Positions 23,682 through 31,641 of a stretch of 34,198 nucleotides of DNA are shown one piece after another. Position numbers and translations under genes: made by a program. The DNA is from UBA5486 sp036744795 (GTDB lineage: Bacteria > Bacillota > UBA4882 > UBA10575). Every line of letters begins with the position of its first letter. Position 1 is the first letter of the stretch. The notes under the pieces were generated by a model. The model saw only the letters and a list, made by a program, of their open reading frames with translations. It did no database searches and was not told the origin of the DNA. The DNA is taken from NCBI GenBank assembly GCA_036744795.1, contig DAIOHK010000026.1:1-34198 (forward strand), read 5' to 3'.

Positions 23682-25307
23682 TCATGTTTTACCCCCCAGA
23701 AGTCTCTGTTTTTCCCCGATAACATGACCGGTATCCGCATCCCAGAGGTAACAGGCCCCTTGATCGATAACGGTATTAATCTTTCCTGGCGCCACCTGAT
23801 GACCTTTAAGTTGGGGAGCATCTAGTATTCCAAGGCTTACAGCTTGAGCCAAGGTTTCAGGATCTGATAAGGGATCTTCTATTTCGGCAGCGCTAAGATC
23901 CCGGATCACTTTTAAAATTAGCTTCGCTTCCTCCATTAATTCGTTTTTTCTCGCTACTACCCGCGGATCTGTAGTAGGATCAGGAGCGCCAAAAAGGTAG
24001 TTTTTTAACACCCCGTGGACAATCTCGCAGCTTTCAATGATCTCTTCTGGGGTAGCGATATGATCGGCTTCACAATAAGCGACCACATGAATAATCTGCG
24101 GAGCTAAAGAAAGTCCTAACACAGTTGAGGCTGCTAATTGTCCTTTAGCCACTCCCTGCTTCACAGAGAAGTTGGCCAGACCGGCCCTAATCTGCCGCCA
24201 AATTTTAAACTCCCCATCTTCAAGCCGGGCAATCATCTCTAGTCCCGCCAAGGCCTTACCTAAATCCATTAACCCACTGGTTCCAGGAGGATTATTCAAC
24301 ATAATCTGGGCAATGTAATCTTTAACCCCAGCTTTTTTCGCATTATACGCAGCTAAGTAGAAGGCGGCAACCGCAATCGAATCCGGCGCCCCTCTAAGGC
24401 TCCAATGGTGCGCCTCATTTACCTCCACCGGTATCTTTTTTGCTCCATACCAAGTCATCGCTGCCTGATTTTCACTGATTGCTTCCGTTAAAGAACGATC
24501 TGCTCTGCCATCTAACTCGTTATACCAGAATAACGGGATTGCTCCCCAGGCATTATTGATTGTTCTAGTCGCGAGCTCGGCCCATTTGATCAGGTCCCTG
24601 GTTCCACTATAGCAGCGTAACAACGGTCGATTCCCGGTGCGGGAAGCTTGATAAAGCTTAATCAGATCCTCTGCGCTCCGAATTGGAACTCCGCCGGCTC
24701 CCTCCTGGGTTTTGTCCATCTCTGTCGGTCGGAAAAAAGATTCCTGAGCATTTTGATCCGGACCAAGCGAAATAATATCTACAACTTTAGCTGCGGCTAA
24801 CTGCTGCATGCCAAAGATCGTCTCTTCTAAAGTTGGTAACCCGAAATGATGTCTTAGAACGGGATAAGGATGTTTTTTTGCGATCCGTTCTAAAAGAGTA
24901 TCACCTAGTTCATCGGGATTTTCATTCATCTGTTCACCCTTAAGAAAAGCAACAATGGCGCCTTCTTCTTCCCCACTAAATACCCGATAAAAAAGACCGC
25001 TTTCTTCTGCCCTCCTTGCCACCGGAGGAGTGCCGCCGAACAGTATCTTCTGGTTGTTTAGACCAGCTTCCAGCAGAGCGGTTTTAAATTCAGCAAAAAG
25101 TTTAACCGCCACTTCCGGAGTTAAACGGTAACTAAGCGCTAAATAATCCGGTTCCACCTCCTGAACAGCTCCAATTATTTCCCCGGGTTTTATCCCTATC
25201 CCCAGAAAACTAGTCTGGTAGCCGCAAGCCTCCGCCAAGCGAAGAAAATTTGAGACACCTGCCACATGCACACAATTCCCAAGAGTAGCGGCAATTATTT
25301 TTTTCAT
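23682..25307 (-). CDS. Cobalamin-binding-domain protein with large mutase-like C-terminal region
   Basis: A 541-residue, apparently cytoplasmic protein. Residues 1-125 look like a B12-binding Rossmann-type domain: GNCVHVAGVSNFLRLAEACG (H14 and G17 at the spacing of the DxHxxG motif, but D is replaced by C12), then VEPDYLALSYRLTP, KILFGGTPPVARRA and YRVFSGEEEGAI. Residues about 130-490 probably form a barrel-like enzyme domain, with IPLFWYNELDGRADRSLTEA and KIPVEVNEAHHWSLRGAPDS as notable conserved-looking stretches. The whole recalls B12-dependent mutases (glutamate-mutase-like) but I cannot place it in a known enzyme. Its ATG overlaps the stop of the opine-dehydrogenase-like gene (ATGA), implying that they work together; AAGGTG precedes it. 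The AtpZ-like gene and V-ATPase genes follow closely. Confidence 0.7.
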   Translation of the reverse strand: MKKIIAATLGNCVHVAGVSNFLRLAEACGYQTSFLGIGIKPGEIIGAVQEVEPDYLALSYRLTPEVAVKLFAEFKTALLEAGLNNQKILFGGTPPVARRAEESGLFYRVFSGEEEGAIVAFLKGEQMNENPDELGDTLLERIAKKHPYPVLRHHFGLPTLEETIFGMQQLAAAKVVDIISLGPDQNAQESFFRPTEMDKTQEGAGGVPIRSAEDLIKLYQASRTGNRPLLRCYSGTRDLIKWAELATRTINNAWGAIPLFWYNELDGRADRSLTEAISENQAAMTWYGAKKIPVEVNEAHHWSLRGAPDSIAVAAFYLAAYNAKKAGVKDYIAQIMLNNPPGTSGLMDLGKALAGLEMIARLEDGEFKIWRQIRAGLANFSVKQGVAKGQLAASTVLGLSLAPQIIHVVAYCEADHIATPEEIIESCEIVHGVLKNYLFGAPDPTTDPRVVARKNELMEEAKLILKVIRDLSAAEIEDPLSDPETLAQAVSLGILDAPQLKGHQVAPGKINTVIDQGACYLWDADTGHVIGEKQRLLGGKT

Positions 25308-26425
25308 CTGGAATCACCTTCCAAGGCCAACCGTCGGATCTCAGCGACGCTAAGACCAGCTAAACCCATTTTCTCTATCGTCCTGCCCGCACTCAAATAA
25401 TCAGTTTGATTCATTAATGAAGCCAGATGAATAATATTTCCGATCGTAGGAGTAGCAACCTGCAAATGATTACCTAAAGACACAATCGGCACCAAACTCA
25501 TAGAAACATCTTCCCATAGATACCTGTGATCAACCAGAGACGGCGCATTTATCCCCTTGTAACCATGATTATTGCGCATCGCTTCGAATAAAGTTTTACC
25601 AGCGGCGTCATAAGCCATATATAACCATTCCCGCGCTGACATGGCTCTAATCCCCAAGGCCGCTGCCACGGCTATTCTTTCTTCATCCATCGCTTCAAGA
25701 ACATGAGCTACCGAGGGGGTCACCCCCTCCATGTAGAATTGGAATTCACCTCTCGTCGACTCGATGCGAGCCGCATTCAAAACAGTGAGCGCCGGATGAA
25801 AAATCGCCCCGATATTATCAAGGCTGGTTTTTAAAACATTATCCCCCGGAACAAATTGGGGAAAGACCTGTCTTAGTTTGGTCACCAATTCCACCGTCTG
25901 CTGCCCAGGAAGCGCCGCCACCGGAATAGTATTTTTTATGCCAAAAACCCGTACTTGAGCAGGGTTAATGTTGCGACTCGCATATAACAGGGTTTGAGCT
26001 TCGCCTACAATTACTTTGGCCTGGCAACCCATCTGTTTTAAAATACTCCGGACTTCTAAAGCCCCTCCTGTTCTCCCCGGGTTAAGGAGGAGCATCTGTC
26101 CATCTTGCAGGTGAGGAGCGACCTTTTCGGCCATAAAAGCATGACCATTCGCCGGAACCACCACCATTAAAATATCAACATCGTGAATGGCTTCTGCAAT
26201 ATCAGAGGTAGCCATATTAACTGGGCCAAATCCTTCAACCACACCGGATAGTTCAATCCCCCCTCCCAAACGGACAGGTACCAATCTTGAGTCTGAACGA
26301 TTATATAAATTTACTTTATACCCCATCATCCCTAGATGTCCCGCCATCGCCATTCCACCATGACCCGCGCCTAAAATACAAAACCTGGGAGCTAATTCCG
26401 AGTTATGCTCATACATTAAAGGCAT
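25304..26425 (-). CDS. NAD/NADP octopine/nopaline-dehydrogenase family protein
   Basis: A 373-residue enzyme that in this family reduces an imine formed from an amino acid and a 2-oxoacid (or oxidises the product). The N-terminal dinucleotide fold reads CILGAGHGGMAMAGHLGMMG (residues 16-35), and VDILMVVVPANGHAFMAEKV continues it. The C-terminal opine-dehydrogenase domain has the conserved NIGAIFHPALTVLNAARIE with the catalytic histidine, and MDEERIAVAAALG. GAGAGGTGA precedes ATG 26425. It is the first gene of the long V-ATPase-containing series and is translationally coupled to the cobalamin-domain gene. The substrate is unknown; bacterial relatives often act on unusual amino-acid derivatives. 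Confidence 0.85.
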   Translation of the reverse strand: MPLMYEHNSELAPRFCILGAGHGGMAMAGHLGMMGYKVNLYNRSDSRLVPVRLGGGIELSGVVEGFGPVNMATSDIAEAIHDVDILMVVVPANGHAFMAEKVAPHLQDGQMLLLNPGRTGGALEVRSILKQMGCQAKVIVGEAQTLLYASRNINPAQVRVFGIKNTIPVAALPGQQTVELVTKLRQVFPQFVPGDNVLKTSLDNIGAIFHPALTVLNAARIESTRGEFQFYMEGVTPSVAHVLEAMDEERIAVAAALGIRAMSAREWLYMAYDAAGKTLFEAMRNNHGYKGINAPSLVDHRYLWEDVSMSLVPIVSLGNHLQVATPTIGNIIHLASLMNQTDYLSAGRTIEKMGLAGLSVAEIRRLALEGDSR

Positions 26426-26460
26426 CCGCTCACCTCTCTTAATTTAGTATTTTTATTATC

Positions 26461-26551
26461 TGAGGGAGTTGCATAATTACCAAAGATACTATATAAACCA
26501 CAATATATGGTGTATGATGGATTTTTATAAATGGATTCTGCATTCCCTCAA
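26461..26551. repeat. Dispersed palindromic repeat, copy C
   Basis: The ends are TGAGGGAGTTGCATAATTAC (26461-26480) and CATTCCCTCA (26541-26550), inverted to each other, with the inner CCACAATATATGGTGTATG. It is the least conserved of the four copies. It lies between the promoter at 26557-26586 and the opine-dehydrogenase-like gene, so it should form part of the 5' leader of that transcript. Confidence 0.6.
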
Positions 26552-26556
26552 TCTAA

Positions 26557-26586
26557 ATTATATCCTAAAATTTCTTTCCTTGTCTA
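26557..26586 (-). promoter_or_regulatory. Probable promoter of the opine-dehydrogenase / V-ATPase gene series
   Basis: On the minus strand, -35 TAGACA (26581-26586), 18-bp spacer, -10 TATAAT (26557-26562). A TTGACA at about 26595 is too far from this -10. Transcription would start at about 26550, at the edge of repeat copy C. Confidence 0.5.
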
Positions 26587-26645
26587 ATCTGCTCTGTCAA
26601 ATCACGAGTATTGTAATTTAAATGTTTTGGAATAGGCTGATTAAA

Positions 26646-27242
26646 TTAACCTTCCTTCTTTCCTCGATTCTTATCCGGTTTTACTACTCCAATGGAAACA
26701 AAATACTTTAAAGCATCTTCTACCGAAAGATCAAGGTAAATCAAGTCTTTTTCCGGAAAATTCACTAGAAAACCAGAAGTCGGATTCGGAACCGTTGGCA
26801 CAAATACCTCTCTATAATTATCTGGTAATCCCCCTAAAGGTTCTCCTAATAAAAAACCAGTAGCATAAACCCCTGTCCGAGGATATTCCACCATCACTAC
26901 CGAACGAAAGACCAGTTTATCTTTGGAAGACAGGGTCTCTGTTAATTGTTTTACTGTACCATAAATACTGCCCACCAAGGGGATGCGCCTGGCTAAGCGT
27001 TCATAATAGGCCCATAATTTTTTTACTAAAAAGTTAGTGCCAAGAACTCCAACGAGCGTAATAAAGATAAATAAAAGGATTAACCCCAATCCCGGAATCT
27101 GAATTCCAAATAAAGCATTTAAGGGCTTAATCAGCAAACCATCTACCCATTTCAAGCCCACCCATAAAAAGTAAATTGTCACCGCAGAAGGCAAAACCAG
27201 AAGTAACCCGGTCAAAAATGCTTTTCTAATGCGTTTAAACAT
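26646..27242 (-). CDS. DUF502 family membrane protein
   Basis: A 198-residue protein with two N-terminal membrane segments (about residues 8-30 and 50-72: FLTGLLLVLPSAVTIYFLWV and GLGLILLFIFITLVGVLGTN). The soluble part carries the family hallmarks RIPLVGSIYGTVKQLTETLS, VVMVEYPRTGVYATGFLLGE, VFVPTVPNPTSGFLVNFPE and LSVEDALKYFVSIGV. The family is widespread and of unknown role. AAAGGATGG precedes the ATG. It is a separate unit from the V-ATPase series, with an intervening promoter and repeat. Confidence 0.92.
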   Translation of the reverse strand: MFKRIRKAFLTGLLLVLPSAVTIYFLWVGLKWVDGLLIKPLNALFGIQIPGLGLILLFIFITLVGVLGTNFLVKKLWAYYERLARRIPLVGSIYGTVKQLTETLSSKDKLVFRSVVMVEYPRTGVYATGFLLGEPLGGLPDNYREVFVPTVPNPTSGFLVNFPEKDLIYLDLSVEDALKYFVSIGVVKPDKNRGKKEG

Positions 27243-27312
27243 TACATTCCATCCTTTATTTTATAAAAGCTAATAATTATTTTTCTTGTGGTTAAATTTT
27301 AAAGCAGTTAAT

Positions 27313-27425
27313 ATATGCAATTCCTTTAACTAGTTGGGTCTTTTGATTTAATTATCCCGATACAATATATTGATAGCCTAATACCAGTCAAACACTATAT
27401 ATTGTATTGGGACCTTTTAAAAAGG
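27313..27425. repeat. Dispersed palindromic repeat, copy D
   Basis: A strong inner palindrome runs from TCCCGATACAATATATTGAT (27355-27374) to CACTATATATTGTATTGGGA (27393-27412). The centre reads AGCCTAATACCAGTCAAA, almost the same as in copy A. The outer end ATATGCAATTC is seen on the left only. It is intergenic between the DUF896 and DUF502 genes. Confidence 0.65.
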
Positions 27426-27456
27426 ATACAACACAAAAAGCTTTAGTTCGTAATAT

Positions 27457-27678
27457 TTAATGGTGATGCTTACCGCAGTTACAAGGTTTATAAGAATATT
27501 TGCCTTCGTTTTTTTGCGGTTTTAAAATCTCAAGCTGACTACAGAGATTTACTTTGATCGCTTGAAGATACTTCTGCCTCAGCTGGCTCTGTTCAGTTTT
27601 TTCTGCTGCTGTTAGCTCTTGGTCCTGGCTTTTATGATATAAATAATTAATCCGCTCAATCGTTTTATTCATATCCAT
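27457..27678 (-). CDS. DUF896 (YnzC-like) small protein with Cys/His tail
   Basis: A 73-residue protein. Residues 1-50 match the DUF896 pattern: IERINYLYHKSQDQELTAAE followed by KTEQSQLRQKYLQAIKVNLC, a helical hairpin. The family occurs almost only in Firmicutes and is of unclear role. Unlike most members, which end soon after SQLE, this one has a tail finishing CNCGKHHH that could bind a metal. AGGAGG lies 7 bp before ATG 27678. Confidence 0.88.
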   Translation of the reverse strand: MDMNKTIERINYLYHKSQDQELTAAEKTEQSQLRQKYLQAIKVNLCSQLEILKPQKNEGKYSYKPCNCGKHHH

Positions 27679-28132
27679 ACTAAATCCTCCTTCTCTCCCC
27701 CCACACGTGGGGAAGAACGCTTTTAATGCTTTTTCTCTATTGACTTTTTTTTCCCTGCTTTAAGCCCTGCTTTTTTATTTAAGATCAATTTTTTACTTCC
27801 TATCTTTTTCTATAGTATCTCTTCCACAGCACCAATGTTCACTCTCTTTATAAAGATTCCTCCACTTATTTGTATAATTCCTCCTTAGAATAAACTTAAT
27901 CTTACATTTTAACATTAACCATATGAATTCTAATCCAGAACTTATGCGGTTAATAGGTAATAAGAAAAAACCCGAATATAATCTCCATTAATACCATAAT
28001 TCCATATCTTTCACAAATAGAATGTGTGGAAGGCGTATGTCTTGTTGATTCCAAATTACTTATAAATAAAATAGGGAAAATATGATATAATTATAATAGT
28101 ATGGCAACTATAATCAATTCGAGGTAGATAAG
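27679..28132. other. Divergent intergenic region
   Basis: 454 bp between the DUF896 gene (minus) and the sensor kinase gene (plus); both promoters should be here. It contains a GC-rich hairpin CCCCACACGTGGGG (27699-27712) in the DUF896 leader, a short direct repeat CCCTGCTTT (about 27754-27776), and TATAAT-like boxes at about 28084-28100 before the kinase gene. GAGGT lies just before the kinase ATG. I see no open frame with coding character. Confidence 0.5.
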
Positions 28133-29968
28133 ATGCAGTGCTTAAAAGAAGAATTTACCATCAAAAGGGCTAAAATAAAAATCTTCAATAAAATATTGCT
28201 CACCTACACGATAGCAATTATTTTTACCCTATTGTCCTTGGCCTTTTTTGTCCAAAGTAGTATCCAACAAGCCGCAAAAAAGAATGAGTTGGAGTTGAAT
28301 AAAAAAATACTCGACAGAATGACTGATTATTTTAATGAAAAATGTAATCATTCCAAAGAATTAGTAATGAGTCTTTATAGAAATGAGGAGCAATCTTCGG
28401 ATCTTATTTTTTTTCTTAGAAATAGTATTGATGCCTATTCCGCCTATAGACTCGACAAATTCTATGGAAAAAACACCTTTATAATGCAGGGCATGTTCAC
28501 TTATTTACAAAACTGCTTCCTGAGTGACCCAAAGCTGAAAAGCATTATTCTTTACAGTAAAGAGAAAGATTTTTTATATATATCTGAAGCAGATAATTAT
28601 GTGAATTATCTGCAAAAAAATGAAGTCTTTACTTTGCCACCTAATGCGGACCTCAGGATCCCCAATTTTGATATTATTAATGCCAAACCACGTCAATATG
28701 TTCTAGGAAACCCCAAGGAAAACAACCAGGTATTTTCCACCATCCAATTTCTTAATAATCCCACTACCTTAAAAACTATTGGCTATATAATCTTTAATTA
28801 TGATTTAGAACCGATAGCCAATTACTGTCGGCAATACAATAATGAGGAAAATGGATACATTCTGGCTTTAACACCTAAGGGTGATGTGTTTTTCGATTCT
28901 TCTAATAAATACTACAGCCAAAGATTCCCTTATATTGATCTGATAAAAAGCCTAACGAACTCCAACACCGTAAGGCTAGATGAAGAATGTTATATTAATA
29001 CCTCTGACAATGGGGTATTATTGATTGGTGTTATTCCTAAAAGCAAGATAATAAATATAACAAAACATGCTAACCAAACAATATTTTTTATTGCTGGCTT
29101 GTTAATTATAGCTGTTGTCTTCTTAATGTATATAAAACTCAAATCCTTACAAAAAAGAACTGACCGAATAACTTCGGCGATGAAAAAAATCCAAAGTGGA
29201 GATTTGTCAGTTAGAATCCCTCACACCAAGGATAATGATGAGCTAACTCTAATCGCCACCAGTTTCAATCATATGTGTTCCGAACTTAATAATTACATCA
29301 ACCGAATGTACCTCTCAGAATTAAAGCAAAAAAACGCAGAGTTGGTTGCCCTGCAAAACCAGATCAACCCTCATTTCCTATATAATACCCTGGAGTCAAT
29401 CAGGATGAGAGCCGTAGCAAAAGGGGCCACTGATATCGGCAACATGATCTACATTTTGGCCACCCTTTTTAAATCGTCGGTCAAGAATAAAACAATTATC
29501 ACAATCGCGGAAGAGTTGCACTACTGCCAACTCTATTTACAACTTTTTAAAATTAGGCATACCAATAAATTTACCTATGATATTAAAGTCAACGAAGAAA
29601 TCCTGAATTATAAGATCATAAAATTTACCCTCCAACCCATTATCGAAAATTATATCGTCCATGGCATCTGTTTAGAACGGACAGATAACTACATTTCCAT
29701 CAAAGGCTCCCTCTCCAAAGAGACGATTGAATTTGAGATCTGCGACAATGGAAAAGGCATCGAAGAAAGCAAACTAGAATCCTTGAGGTCTGCTCTACAC
29801 CATCCTGAGCAGCAGCCATCCGCCACTAGCTCCGCAGGACTTACCAATGTCCATGAAAGGCTGTTTATCATGTATGGTCGGGAGTACGGAATTACGATTA
29901 ATAGCAAGCAGAACAAGGGCACTTGTGTGCAACTGAAAATCCCTGTTCAAAAAGGAGCGGAAACATAA
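28133..29968 (+). CDS. YesM-type membrane sensor histidine kinase
   Basis: A 611-residue sensor kinase. Membrane helix 1 is at about residues 19-42 and helix 2 at about 315-335, enclosing an extracellular sensing region of some 270 residues. A HAMP segment follows (about 336-390: RITSAMKKIQSGDLSVRIP). The His-kinase domain (PF06580 type) has phosphoacceptor H414 in NQINPHFLYNTLESIR. The ATP-binding part shows N506 (IIENYIVHGI), D538 (EICDNGKGIEE) and GLTNVHERL. Such kinases usually sense sugars and control CUT1 transporters. The stop overlaps the regulator start (TAATG). The nearest CUT1 operon is 22 kb away, so its target is not evident. Confidence 0.94.
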   Translation: MQCLKEEFTIKRAKIKIFNKILLTYTIAIIFTLLSLAFFVQSSIQQAAKKNELELNKKILDRMTDYFNEKCNHSKELVMSLYRNEEQSSDLIFFLRNSIDAYSAYRLDKFYGKNTFIMQGMFTYLQNCFLSDPKLKSIILYSKEKDFLYISEADNYVNYLQKNEVFTLPPNADLRIPNFDIINAKPRQYVLGNPKENNQVFSTIQFLNNPTTLKTIGYIIFNYDLEPIANYCRQYNNEENGYILALTPKGDVFFDSSNKYYSQRFPYIDLIKSLTNSNTVRLDEECYINTSDNGVLLIGVIPKSKIINITKHANQTIFFIAGLLIIAVVFLMYIKLKSLQKRTDRITSAMKKIQSGDLSVRIPHTKDNDELTLIATSFNHMCSELNNYINRMYLSELKQKNAELVALQNQINPHFLYNTLESIRMRAVAKGATDIGNMIYILATLFKSSVKNKTIITIAEELHYCQLYLQLFKIRHTNKFTYDIKVNEEILNYKIIKFTLQPIIENYIVHGICLERTDNYISIKGSLSKETIEFEICDNGKGIEESKLESLRSALHHPEQQPSATSSAGLTNVHERLFIMYGREYGITINSKQNKGTCVQLKIPVQKGAET

Positions 29969-31578
29969 TGTATAAAGTAATGATCGTCGATGATGAACAG
30001 TTCATTCTCGATGGTTTACGGGCGATTATTGATTGGGAAGAGTATAATCTATCTGTCTCGGCTTGTGCTTTAGACGGCGAAGAAGCGTTTTCTTTCTTTA
30101 CCCGCCAATATATGGATATAGTGATCACCGATATTACGATGCCGCGAATGAATGGGCTGGATCTGATCAGAAAGATCAAAAAGATAAACTCCGATGTTAA
30201 ATTCATTATTCTAAGCGGTTATAGCGATTTTCAATATGTCAAGGAAGGAATGAAACTCGGTATTGAAAATTACCTGCTTAAACCGATTAATGTCGAGGAA
30301 CTAACCTCGACCCTCACTAATACCATTAACAAGATTGAAACATCAATCAATCAAGAGCTCTACTCAAAGAATGATCTGAATATTTTACGAAATAATATTC
30401 TTTATCGCTGGGCAACAAACAACATTGATGCCCAGGAATTAACCGAACGCGCCGCGCTTCTTAATCTTAACCTTAAATACTTATATTATACGGTTTCCAG
30501 TATAAAACTCCTTTTTCCCTTTGATGAGCATGACATAAGAAATAACAAAAAAAAATCCAAGCTGGTTTCACAGGCCTTGAAAATTTGCGCTGCAACTACC
30601 GATTATCATCAAGACCTCATCTGCTTTTGCGACCTTGTTGGGGACCTGGTCTTTATCTCTTGCCGCAACTCACAAAATGGCCAGGAAAAGATGTTATCGA
30701 TGGTCTTAAACCAGGTAAAGGAGATTCTGAACTCAAAACTGCATCTAAATCTCTTCATTACCGTCGGTCGCAATTATAAATCCTATCTTAATGTTTATAA
30801 GAGTTACTGGGAGACTAAAGAACTCCAAAACTACCTGCTGCTCCTTACCGAAAATCAAATCATTCATTACGATAAAGTTAAATCTTTAACGGAAAATAAT
30901 AGTGTTATCACCGAATTAGACTTTAAATCCTTCTCGAAACTATTAATAAGTAAAAACACCACTGTTATCTTCCAGTTTATCGATGAGCTTTTTGCCAAAC
31001 TGCAATCCTCAATCACCACCACTCCCTCGGACATCCAAAATTGTGCTATCAAGATTTTACTGATAATTAATCGCCTTGCTGAAGAATTGAATCTACCAAG
31101 TAATACCTCGAAGCATGATTATAAAAAACTCTTCTCCAATCTCCTAAAGTTACAAAGTATTGAACAGATAATAAAATCCGTAAAAGACGAGATTATTAAG
31201 TTCAATGAATCCTTGACCATGGAAGATCTACAGATGACACCCGTGATCAGACAGATTCTCAATTATATCAACAGCAACTACGCCAGTGAATTGTCAATCA
31301 AAACGCTCAGCCAGAAATTAAATATCAACCCAACTTATCTTGGACAGTTATTTCAGAAAGAAACCGGAGAATTATTTTCCAACTATGTAAATGAACTACG
31401 GATTAAAAAAGCTAAAGAACTCCTACTGACCACTAACCTGAAGACCAAAAAAATTGCGAGCCGAGTGGGTTACTCCGATGTCAATTATTTTTATAAAAAG
31501 TTCAAACAATATATCGGACTCTCCCCAACTGAGCTAAGAGGTAAAAAAAAATATCTGCGAATGAAGGGGTGTCGCTAA
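29968..31578 (+). CDS. YesN-type response regulator, receiver plus AraC-type DNA binding
   Basis: A 536-residue partner of the upstream kinase. Receiver domain residues 1-120: acidic pocket VDDEQ, phosphoacceptor D55 (ITDITMPRMNG), and K105 (YLLKPINVEE). A middle region of about 300 residues has no clear domain. The C-terminal AraC-type pair of helix-turn-helix motifs spans about residues 425-530 (LSIKTLSQKLNINPTYLGQL and TKKIASRVGYSDVNYFYKKF). ATG 29968 is chosen: AAGGAGCGG lies upstream and the receiver begins directly. An earlier ATG at 29923 would add 15 residues inside the kinase gene. Confidence 0.95.
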   Translation: MYKVMIVDDEQFILDGLRAIIDWEEYNLSVSACALDGEEAFSFFTRQYMDIVITDITMPRMNGLDLIRKIKKINSDVKFIILSGYSDFQYVKEGMKLGIENYLLKPINVEELTSTLTNTINKIETSINQELYSKNDLNILRNNILYRWATNNIDAQELTERAALLNLNLKYLYYTVSSIKLLFPFDEHDIRNNKKKSKLVSQALKICAATTDYHQDLICFCDLVGDLVFISCRNSQNGQEKMLSMVLNQVKEILNSKLHLNLFITVGRNYKSYLNVYKSYWETKELQNYLLLLTENQIIHYDKVKSLTENNSVITELDFKSFSKLLISKNTTVIFQFIDELFAKLQSSITTTPSDIQNCAIKILLIINRLAEELNLPSNTSKHDYKKLFSNLLKLQSIEQIIKSVKDEIIKFNESLTMEDLQMTPVIRQILNYINSNYASELSIKTLSQKLNINPTYLGQLFQKETGELFSNYVNELRIKKAKELLLTTNLKTKKIASRVGYSDVNYFYKKFKQYIGLSPTELRGKKKYLRMKGCR

Positions 31579-31603
31579 CTGCTTCAAAGTAGTTTTGCGA
31601 CAC
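31569..31603 (+). terminator. Hairpin at the end of the two-component operon
   Basis: GTGTCGC (31569-31575) pairs with GCGACAC (31597-31603), and inside it AACTGCTT pairs with AAGTAGTT with one mismatch. The response-regulator stop codon (31576-31578) lies in the stem. Only weak T-richness follows, so it may act as a weak terminator between the convergent genes. Confidence 0.55.
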
Positions 31604-31641
31604 TCACTTATTAAATATCATCGATAAGTGCTCGACATAAT

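Noticed and set aside
27691..27716. Sequence TCCCCCCACACGTGGGGAAG resembling a type I-E CRISPR repeat
   Set aside because: Only one copy is present, with no second repeat or spacer and no cas gene. It is better explained as a GC-rich hairpin in the DUF896 leader.
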